A DNA stretch of 59,177 bases from Chara braunii (lineage: Eukaryota; Streptophyta; Charophyceae; Charales; Characeae), in contig BFEA01000930.1 of NCBI GenBank assembly GCA_003427395.1, forward strand, positions 120,869 to 180,045. The letters run 5' to 3'. A program made the position numbers and the translations under genes. Below are positions 52,161 to 59,177 of the stretch, piece after piece. Under the pieces are notes generated by a model. It did not search any database and was not told the origin of the DNA. It was given only the letters and a program-made list of their open reading frames with translations. Each line of letters starts with the position of its first letter. Position 1 is the first letter of the stretch.

Positions 52161-52523
52161 TCATAGGTCCCCGCACACTTTCCAAACCTTGATGTAAAAG
52201 GCTTCTGCAAAAATGGTGTCCGCCATAGCGAGGTAGGTACTCCGCCACTCTCCTTTTTTTCCCCCTTCTTCCTCCTCCTCAAGCTGGTCTGCTCGCCATA
52301 GCCAGGCTAAATGCCCACTGACAACTCTCCTTTGTCCTCCCAGGCAGCGCTCCGCGTCCAGTGCCCACTCAAGCATTACATCGTCCAACCTTGCATACTG
52401 CAAATGAGGAAGAGCTCCTTCCCCGTGGACATATAGCGGCCTACTTGACTCTAGGGCGGTGACTTTCAAGCCCCGCGGCCTCCAAGCAACTGCTACCTCA
52501 TCCCTTTCGAAGAGAAACATCAT
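52161..52523 (-). CDS. Hypothetical protein fragment
   Basis: 120 codons starting MMFLFERDEVAVAWRPRGLK, with DDVMLEWALDAERCLGGQRR and an acidic run of five Glu. Composition is balanced and more protein-like than the surrounding frames. No domain, signal peptide or membrane segment is recognised. It begins just outside the MITE at 52.56 kb. It may be an exon or chance. Confidence 0.2.
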   Translation of the reverse strand: MMFLFERDEVAVAWRPRGLKVTALESSRPLYVHGEGALPHLQYARLDDVMLEWALDAERCLGGQRRVVSGHLAWLWRADQLEEEEEGGKKGEWRSTYLAMADTIFAEAFYIKVWKVCGDL

Positions 52524-52564
52524 TGCAGGCTTTCATATCGTCCGTACATGCCCTAGACTTAGAG

Positions 52565-52980
52565 CATACTCACACGGGGACCTATAATCCCAAAATCCCC
52601 CCAAAAAGGGAAAAATGCCGGTCACACGGATTTACCAAATTCGCAAATGTACTATTTCAGTGCCCATTTGTCAGCAGCCTAGGGAAGCCGCGGGGCAAGG
52701 GATTTTGCAGTCACCTCTGGAGGTGACTGCAAATGCCCTTTTTTTTTTCCATTTTCTTCAAAAATTGGTAAAAGATCGTTCACAGAAGTTCTTGCACAAT
52801 TTGTGGATGGCGCAGTGTGACCAGCCAAGTACCAAATCCCCATTTCTCCAGACGGTCGCGACCTTGTCCCATCTGAAAAGGTACTGTAACAGCAATGTGA
52901 CGTGAATCATGCCCAAAAACGCAAATCTATCCTTCCCGAATCCGCATATTTTGCAGATTTGGGGTCGCCGTGTGAGTATG
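52565..52980. mobile_element. MITE with 18-bp TIRs and central palindrome
   Basis: CATACTCACACGGGGACC (52565-52582) and the reverse complement of 52963-52980 (CATACTCACACGGCGACC) match at 17 of 18 bases. Near the middle (about 52704-52731) lies TTGCAGTCACCTC-TG-GAGGTGACTGCAA, an almost perfect palindrome. There is no transposase. Target duplication is unclear (flanks TTAGAG and TCCTCA). Confidence 0.65.
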
Positions 52981-53099
52981 TCCTCAGACTGCTTGGACTG
53001 GTACGCGCCTACCTCTAGCCTACTGCTATTGAGCCTCTAAAAATGCCAACTTTTTATCTTTTTTTGCTTGGTCTTGAGTACCGGACACATCTACTACTA

Positions 53100-53260
53100 T
53101 TTGAGTGGTAACGACCTACCTGCTACTTGAGTGTTTTTCCCCGCTGTTCTAAGTGCCGCGGGCCTACCCCTACCTACTACTTGAGTGTTTTTCCCTGCTA
53201 TTCTTAAGTGTAGCGGGCCTACCCTTGTTGCTTGAGTGTTTTTCCCCGCTGCTACCCTCA
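53100..53260 (+). repeat. Minisatellite, ~52-bp unit, three to four copies
   Basis: Unit GCTACTTGAGTGTTTTTCCC, CGCTGTTCTAAGTG, CGCGGGCCTACCC at about 53131, 53183 and 53229, with a partial copy before. Frames through it (AGKNTQ on the minus strand) are artefacts. Confidence 0.8.
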
Positions 53261-53261
53261 A

Positions 53262-53700
53262 AATCACAGCCACAGATAAGTATCGGCCCTGCGGAGCCTC
53301 CAAACGAACAAGAACCCTTGCAGGTCACATACACACTCAGGCCGACAAGCACTCAGACAGGCAGGCAGACCAGCAGGTAAGCACACACATAGACAAAAAA
53401 CTCAGCAAAATGTGAGAATCTTAGTAAGGGATACATTCCAGCGGCAAAACCCAGGAATCGGCAGTCTTCTCAGTCAGTGTTTTTGCGGGTCGTTACAGAA
53501 CAGAAAAATTGTGCTCAGTATAACTTTTGGAAATGTATCTGTCTGACCGCAATTCCGACCAGAGCTTGTTGAATCTGGCCGCAATCACGTCTTGAGCTTC
53601 GTAGAAATAGTCGTATCCTAGTGTGAGTACTATACCCTCATGGATTCAAAAAAACCTTTTGTGCTCACCTCCTTCGCGACAACAAGAACACAACCGAAAA
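53262..53700. other. No gene recognised
   Basis: CAGGCAGGCAGACCAGCAGG near 53357 is a short repetitive patch. Otherwise plain sequence leading to the U6-like fragment. Confidence 0.4.
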
Positions 53701-53710
53701 TAGACGAGTA

Positions 53711-53758
53711 GTCCCTCCGAACAATTGGAACGATACAAAGTTTGGCCCCTGCGCATTC
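53711..53758 (+). pseudogene. U6 snRNA 5'-half fragment with internal deletion
   Basis: GTCCCTCCGAAC, AATTGGAACGATACAAAG and TTTGGCCCCTGCGCA follow the U6 order, but AAGATTAGCA is missing and the sequence leaves U6 after CTGCGCA. It carries ACAAAG where functional U6 has ACAGAG, the same change as the copy at 54.12 kb. Confidence 0.65.
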
Positions 53759-54120
53759 TAGGATAACACACCACTATCGAATTGCGTTTTTTTTCGATAA
53801 GTGTCAAAAATTTTCAATAGTCCGGATTTCGATAAAACCCCCCTCTTTCGCCAAACAACACTGTCGAATCCGTGGAGTATCGAATGATGTCCATTTAAGG
53901 TCCACTGTCGATAGTGTTGTGTAGCGACGGCGCCTCTCCTGATGAATTGTTTGCCCAATTGCATCTGGCGGGTTTCCGGACCACGAACGTTGCTGCCCTC
54001 TGGAAATTTGCTACGCGACTATGCTGAAAAAAAAAAAAAAAACTGACGCCCGTCAGTGTGAGGGCTGTGGCGGCTACCATGTGCGTGGGCGGTTTTCGAC
54101 GGTGCGGAAAGGAGGCTATC

Positions 54121-54221
54121 GTCCTTCGCGACATCCGTTAAAATTGGAACGATACAAAGAAGATTAGCATGACCCCTGTGCAAGGATGACACGCATAAAT
54201 CGAGAAATGGTGCAAATTTTT
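54121..54221 (+). pseudogene. U6 snRNA retrocopy, near full length
   Basis: About 101 bases from GTCCTTCGCGACATCCGTTA through AAATTGGAACGATACAAAGA, GATTAGCATGACCCCTGTGC, AAGGATGACACGCATAAATC and GAGAAATGGTGCAAATTTTT match plant U6 end to end. U6 is the catalytic spliceosomal RNA. The invariant ACAGAGA is ACAAAGA here. There is no TATA box about 30 bases upstream and no plant USE, so it should not be functional. LINE coding sequence begins within the U6 3' end. Confidence 0.9.
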
Positions 54222-54747
54222 GAAAGATGGGCATGGCTAAAACTCGCGGTGGCAGATGAAGACTGGGTTGTGGTGTCCCTTTGCGCCCCAGTAGAATACT
54301 CAGCAAGGATCAATTTTTTTGCAGACCTACCCAGGATCCTACCGGACACTAATAACTTAATAATGTTGGGAGACTGAAACTGCACCCTGAACCCAGGACT
54401 AAACTCCTAACGTGTTTCCAACCAAGGAAGATGCCTTAATGCTGAACTCATTCATGAAGTCTCAAAACCTGGTTGACGTATTTAGAACTTTAAATCTAGA
54501 CGCCCCAGGTTTTACCTTGAGAGGTCCCCGACCGGCGAAACAGACCCCCAACCCAAATAGACAGTTAGATTTAATATTGGCTAGAGGGGCGGCTTGGGAC
54601 CGATGTATAAGGTCCAGGGTTAAGGTAAACTCCTTGTCAGACCACCGCCCGATGATAATGGAGATCATTACGCAGGATGAGGTAGACAGACACAAACCAC
54701 CATCCAAGCTTAACATCGCTATCCTAAAGGACCCAGGGGTCATCTAG
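54186..54747 (+). pseudogene. LINE endonuclease domain (C-terminal part)
   Basis: Reads VVVSLCAPVEYSARINFFAD, then NNLIMLGD-stop-NCTLNPG, where a TGA replaces the residue in the conserved G-D-[WF]-N. After a frameshift near 54,405 it continues SQNLVDVFRTLNLDAPGFT, NRQLDLILARGAA and LSDHRPMIME with the catalytic S-D-H. The N-terminal half of the endonuclease is missing. It nicks target DNA in target-primed reverse transcription; this copy could not. Confidence 0.8.
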
Positions 54748-54750
54748 TAG

Positions 54751-55344
54751 GTGGAAGACCAGATGAAAAACTCGCAACAGGCGAAAACCCTATTTGAGGA
54801 CCCAAGGGACTGGGTGGATGTAGGGATAGGTATTCAGCAAGCAACTATGATAGAATTCTCGAGAATGAAAGCAACAACACGCTCTTGGAAAGAAAAACAA
54901 TTTGTCCAAATTATTGAACAGACTGAGGATTATTCAGGTTCTGACCCATTTCTAGAATATTATTAGGACACAAAAAGAACCAAGGCCCTAAAAGAATTGG
55001 AGGAACAAGAAATCCACCAACAAGCGAAAAACCAAGAATGGTTGAGAATCAGGGGGATAATACTGAATGACCATATGACAAAAGAAACATTTAGAGTTCT
55101 TATCCTACGCTAGTCTGGTCCGGTAATGAGGGAACTGGCTCACCGATTTTCCCTAAATGATCCGGTGGCAGTCCAAACCGAAGAAATGTGTCGGTATGCC
55201 ATGGAATACTTTAGGGACATTGTCTCTACAAGAAGGACCTTCGATACATTTGAAACAAACATGGCGAAATATCATTCCTATTGGGATTATGGACCAACGT
55301 GGGTCCCATTGAACCAAAGGCTAGCAAATGGAGGAAACAACTAG
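54751..55344 (+). pseudogene. LINE linker between endonuclease and RT
   Basis: Same frame as the second endonuclease segment, with TAG stops at about 54748, 54964 and 55111. Includes LKELEEQEIHQQAKNQEWLR and MCRYAMEYFRDIVSTRRTFD, typical of the helical linker before RT. A frameshift at about 55330 moves into the RT frame. Confidence 0.7.
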
Positions 55345-56713
55345 AGCAACCCGTCAAATGACAAGGGGCAAATACCCGGGGCCGGATGACTTACCAATTG
55401 AATTATTCCTTTCGACATGGGACTCCTTTGGCCTGTTCTTCTGTGACATTTACAACAGTGTCCTGACCACAAGCTCGCTTCCTAGGGGAATCGTACATGG
55501 AATGATATCCGATTCGTTGATTTACAAAAAAAGAAGTAAATGGGAAGTGCGAAACTGGCGACCGATACTATTAGTACTCAATGTATCATATAAACTGTTG
55601 GCAAAAATTCTAGCCTTAAGGCTGACCCTGATCATGCCAGACTTGGTGGGCAGTGAGCAGGGAGCCTTTGTTGAAGGACGTTCAATTTATGACAACATTC
55701 TAGCCACTGTTCAGACCTTGGAAATTATTGGGAAAGAAAGGAGAGGAGTTGCCATCCTGATGCTGGACACGGAGAAGACCTATGATAAGGTAAGTTGGGT
55801 CTTTGTAAACACTACTACACTTGTGAACATGGGATTCGGAGAACAGTTTCGAACTTGGATAAAGGTAATCTACTCAAGAGTGACGACAACAGTGCTGGTT
55901 AATGGGGTGCAATTTGAACAATTTTCACTTACCCGATCCCTTCGCCAAGGTTGTTCATTGGTCCTCCTTATATTTGTTCTTCAATTGGAAATCTTACTAG
56001 CCAATATAAGAATCAACCTTCGAATAGTGGGCCTTAGGTTATCCTCCTCCTTTCAGTGGAAAGGAGGAACTATAGTTGATGACTTGACTGTGGCATGTGA
56101 GAATACTTTAAAAAGCATAAGTGAATTGCGTCAGGTAGTAGATGAATACTGCATATTGTCTGAAGCCTCCATAAACTGGGACAAATCTGTCTTCTTTCTC
56201 CCTCCTAGTACGTGTGAGGTCTGTGTCGAATGGGGCTTGAAAAGAGTCCCGACAAACTCTTCTGAAAGATTCCTGGGCCTCAGGATCTCCTTCTCAGCCT
56301 GCTCCACAATCCAAGACAATCTACTAACTGACAAAGTGGTGGCACACATAGCAGGTTGGGAACGCCACACTCGCCTGTCCCTCATGACGAGAGCGATGGT
56401 TCTGTCAACATCAGCATTCTCTTTACTTTGGTTCCTACTTTCCATACATGTCATGGGAGATGCTGCCTACAGGAAGATAAAGAGAGCAGCAACGAGGTAC
56501 CTGTGGAAGCCGAATGCTGATGAAGAGCGGGGGTTTCTCCTAAAAGTGGCATGGGAAGTGGTGGCAACCCCAAGGAATGAGGGGGGCCTAGGAATACTAA
56601 ACCTTATCCAGCAGAACACTACATTGTTGGCAAAGTGGCCTGCTCAAGCAATGACGGCGACAAAAACAAAAATTTGGATGCAGTTGCCAGGGCACAATCT
56701 AGGAACAGAATGA
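55328..56713 (+). pseudogene. LINE reverse transcriptase
   Basis: 461 codons open. Residues 14-24 GKYPGPDDLPI and 109-123 SEQGAFVEGRSIYDN are conserved LINE RT motifs. Motif A is LDTEKTYDKV with catalytic Asp147, motif B SLRQGCSL (204-211), motif C IVDD (249-252), where most LINEs have [FY]-A-D-D. Catalytic Asp residues are present, but Val replaces Ala before them. The first Met follows the frameshift and is not a true start. Confidence 0.85.
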
Positions 56714-57005
56714 GAACTTCAAGACCTTTCAAGGGTTTGGGTCTGTATGCTGCTACCATCATTTAGCAGCCGCCGGCCCAAATCCAGAATATGGAGAAAT
56801 ATTCTTGGAGCTTGGAACAAAATTCGTCCAACAAAGAACTTGCCTCCTACTTCCAAACAAGAAATTTTGAATCAGGTAATATTTGAAAATCCGACGATTC
56901 GATAGCCGGATGGACAATGCTTTATGGCTACAGAAACACGAGGTATTTTCGGACTGAGTTGGATACGGAGAGGGATCCTGCAGGTAAAAAACATTTGGAA
57001 CACGG
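56714..57005 (+). pseudogene. LINE ORF2 continuation after RT
   Basis: After the TGA the same frame continues with RVWVCMLLPSFSSRRPKSRI and WRNILGAWNKIRP. Then (GIFGLSWIRRGILQVKNIWN) comes a segment typical of LINE thumb-to-zinc-finger linkers. It stops being LINE-like where ATC repeats begin at about 57,010. Confidence 0.6.
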
Positions 57006-58315
57006 ATACCATCATCGTTACCACTATTATTTGAAGTATTATCCTCTTCATCACTATCATCATCAGTACTAATACCATCCTAATTTTTTTTTTAGTCTTA
57101 GGGTACCGCTTTTGGTCACCCACTCTTCCAAAACTCATTAATACCTTCATCGTTATTACCATCATCTGTAGAATTATCATCGTATCACTATCCTCATCAA
57201 TTATCATCGTTAGAAATATCATCTTCAAGCAAATCCTTTATTAGGGGGTCATTACTGCAAACTGTTCTCGTTCACAATTTTTTTCGTCTATCATGAGATC
57301 CTCATCGACGATAATTGACTGTTTCATCTTATCGGTATGCTTTAGTTTGGCTAGGGTTTCGACGGTCACGGTGTGAATTTTTTGGGGAAAGGGTGGGAGG
57401 GCATTGGGGAACCTTACTCTATAGGGGCGCTGTAAGATGGGAGGTGGCTGATCTGTCGGGGGTGGGGCGAATTTGTGGTTTGTCCTTGTCTGGGGCTGGG
57501 GTGGGAGAGTTGGTCGCCTTCAACCACGGCGGGGGCATATAGGGACAAACGGCAGGGCGAAGGCACCCTCTAGGTGGGAATTGGCTGCCTAGGCGGAGGG
57601 GGGAGAGAGGGGATCTGTTCCAAGTTGGGGCCAAGGTGAATCTCCTCAGCGGTGGCAGCGTGGGACAGTGGTGGTGGTGTAGGGGGAATTGTTTTCTGCG
57701 CGATAACTATTGGAAGCTTCTTGGACCACTAATGTTATTTTCAGCTTTCTGGGGTTCTAAGAGCTAGAGCAGCATAGGGTCAGACTCTTCTTTTTTATTA
57801 GGATCTTCGACCTCAGAGATGGTTGCACCTGGACTGACATCAATAGGGTTGCTCTGTTCTATGCTCTGAACTTGCCGATGCCAGAACGACGCTGGCCGGA
57901 GCTGGGGTGTTACCCTGTAACCTGCCACGACAGGAGCGTGAGGCCTTGTAAAGAGATCTGGGGTTTGCCGAGGGAGGAAGGCAATCCAGTGGCGAATTGG
58001 GGGGGGCGCCTTGACACCCTCTGCGGCCGGGGATTGGGGATAGTCTCGGGGGCGAGAAGAGGTCAGCTATGGTTGATGTTGTTTTGGTTGGTACTGTCTT
58101 TGGGTAGTAGTATCCCAGTATAGGGAGGGCTAGGAGTTGCTCTCGGATTAGGAAGCCGGAATAGTTGATATAGCATAGTATTCAAGTTCACAATCTTTTA
58201 GATCTAATAAAGGTGGTGCAGTCAATTTCTTTAGGATTCTCAAGAAAAGCATAATCATCTTCATCAATATCATCATCATCATTAGTATCATTATCTCATC
58301 AATGTTATGTTAAAA
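57006..58315. other. Insertion inside the LINE, bounded by (CAT)n tracts
   Basis: CATCATCRTT-rich sequence occurs at 57010-57240 and again at 58245-58310, with unrelated G/C-rich sequence between. The LINE reading resumes at 58.33 kb. No coding domain was recognised. It may be a non-autonomous insertion or a microsatellite-mediated rearrangement. A GCAG|GTAAAA donor-like site lies at 56980-56988, so an intron-like origin cannot be excluded. Confidence 0.5.
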
Positions 58316-58329
58316 AAAAAAAGAAAAAA

Positions 58330-59099
58330 AAAAAGGTGGTTTCTTGGAGCCATCTCAGATGAGATGCAGCCTGCCACGCCTTCGCAATGTCCATAGACAC
58401 TATTCAGAGCTTATGGCGGTCATCCCTACCGAGTGGGTGAACCTGCTCCGTCCAGAAGCAGAGCATGCAGCAGGTACCTGGCTCCGTGAGGCTAACTTAA
58501 CGGAGCGAATAGTACGGGTTCTTGGTCCAGATCTCTCCACGGGTATCAGGGTGCAGCGGTGGAGACTACAGAGACCAGGCACCGGAGGGAAGCTAATATT
58601 GGAAGCCCAGGACTGCAGGATCAGCGGCTTGGATGGAATGGTGGAAACAAGAGTATTTTGCCAAAGAAGTAAGAATGGTAAGACAGTGGCGGCTCTGATT
58701 CGAGATGCGGAGCAAGTGAGGGTGGAACCCCTACTAAATGGGTGGAAGGTGCAGGACAATGGGGGGAGTCTCATACCACTGGTACAGTACCGGCCGAAAG
58801 TGGGAGTGTGGTTGCTGCAGGGGCGAGTGAAGAAAAAGGCAGTGGACCTGGCAGTAACACGTGCAAAAACACAACAGGTGGATGGGATCTCCCAACAAGG
58901 TCTATACAAGTTTTGGAAGGCCCTCGCTAGGCTCCCGGTCCAGAAACACGCAAGCATAATGTGGCTCCAATCCCTGTTGGCTACGGCAACAACAACATGG
59001 CTAGCAGCCAAGGGAATGGAGCTATCCACACAATGTGTGCAGTGTAACTGGGGATGGGAGAATATGAAACACCTTTGGCTGGACTGTTCGACGTGGTAA
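58330..59099 (+). pseudogene. LINE ORF2 C-terminus with zf-RVT zinc finger
   Basis: About 251 codons open. The end reads ARLPVQKHASIMWLQSLLAT, then KGMELSTQCVQCNWGWENMK and HLWLDCSTW. The C-x2-C ... H-x4-C arrangement is the zf-RVT finger found after RT in plant-type L1 elements, thought to help bind the template RNA. The frame ends TGG-TAA, followed by TC repeats instead of a poly-A tail. Confidence 0.8.
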
Positions 59100-59105
59100 C
59101 GCACC

Positions 59106-59107
<2 letters not shown>

Positions 59108-59177
<70 letters not shown>
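59108..59177. repeat. (TC)n microsatellite
   Basis: About 70 bases of CT repeats to the window end. Confidence 0.97.

Larger units (their letters stand above)
54190..56713 (+). mobile_element. LINE (non-LTR retrotransposon) ORF2 relic, 5' truncated
   Basis: Apurinic-type endonuclease then reverse transcriptase, the L1-like ORF2 order. The 5' part and any ORF1 are absent; U6 takes their place. It continues to about 57,000 and, after an insertion, ends with a zinc finger at 58.3-59.1 kb. It is broken by single stops and two frameshifts, but the RT frame is long and mostly open, so insertion is relatively recent. Confidence 0.85.

Noticed and set aside
53938-53975. Hammerhead ribozyme core (CTGATGA)
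   Set aside because: No GAAA and no stems in the required places; other CTGATG words in the window also fail.
54121-54221. Functional U6 gene
   Set aside because: ACAGAGA is mutated, TATA and USE are absent upstream, and the 3' end continues into LINE sequence.
58400-59104. 234-codon minus-strand frame
   Set aside because: Antisense shadow of the LINE C-terminus, which has the zf-RVT finger on the plus strand.

Overview
This is eukaryotic, mostly non-genic DNA, almost certainly from a green-lineage (streptophyte) nuclear genome. The strongest lineage clue is a nearly full-length U6 snRNA copy at 54.12-54.22 kb whose 3' half has the plant form (GCATAAATCGAGAAATGG). The density of decayed Ty3/gypsy and LINE elements, long AAT microsatellites and the absence of any intact host gene suit a repeat-rich charophyte such as Chara. 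That genus is my inference, not something the sequence proves. Scattered Ns and one gap (48,043-48,332) mark a draft assembly.

Layout. 1-8.4 kb: two facing, diverged arms with homologous segments in opposite orientation. Both arms carry arrays of short hairpins, and two tRNA-like promoter motifs lie head to head near 4.35-4.6 kb. 8.5-14 kb: four tandem ~0.8-1.15 kb composite modules separated by AAT microsatellites, then three copies of an 88-bp palindromic unit. 15-22 kb: dispersed SINE-like repeats, a minisatellite cluster (16.7-18.7 kb), a 1.36-kb terminal-inverted-repeat transposon, and a U6 fragment fused to a duplicated tRNA-like unit. 22-26.6 kb: little recognisable, apart from a coding relic at 23.3-23.56 kb.

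26.7-43.7 kb: a decayed Ty3/gypsy element on the minus strand of about 14 kb, with a further ~2.75 kb inserted in its right LTR. From right to left it has LTR-like sequence, a ~5-kb region encoding tandem copies of an unrecognised protein domain, gag with a zinc knuckle, protease, reverse transcriptase, RNase H, integrase and a duplicated Arg/Lys-rich tail. Many single stops and frameshifts interrupt it, and most of the integrase core is deleted. 44.0-47.8 kb: a second, internally deleted gypsy relic with integrase and the same unrecognised domain.

49.4-53.3 kb: another relic of that domain, AT-rich direct repeats, a 416-bp MITE and a minisatellite. 53.7-59.1 kb: U6 fragments, then a U6-LINE chimera whose LINE has endonuclease, reverse transcriptase and a C-terminal zinc finger, the last two separated by a 1.3-kb insertion.

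The most interesting signal is the repeated domain. It occurs at least six times in gypsy element 1 and three times in element 2, with relics at 23.3 kb and 49.4 kb. Its hallmarks are a D-N-W-S-x-[LM]-E motif, then a Y-G-x-R-x-V-x-[LI] segment and an [AG]-x-I-[FY]-L-S strand. The second signal is the hairpin-array element at 1-8.4 kb. No complete host gene, rRNA or functional tRNA was found.
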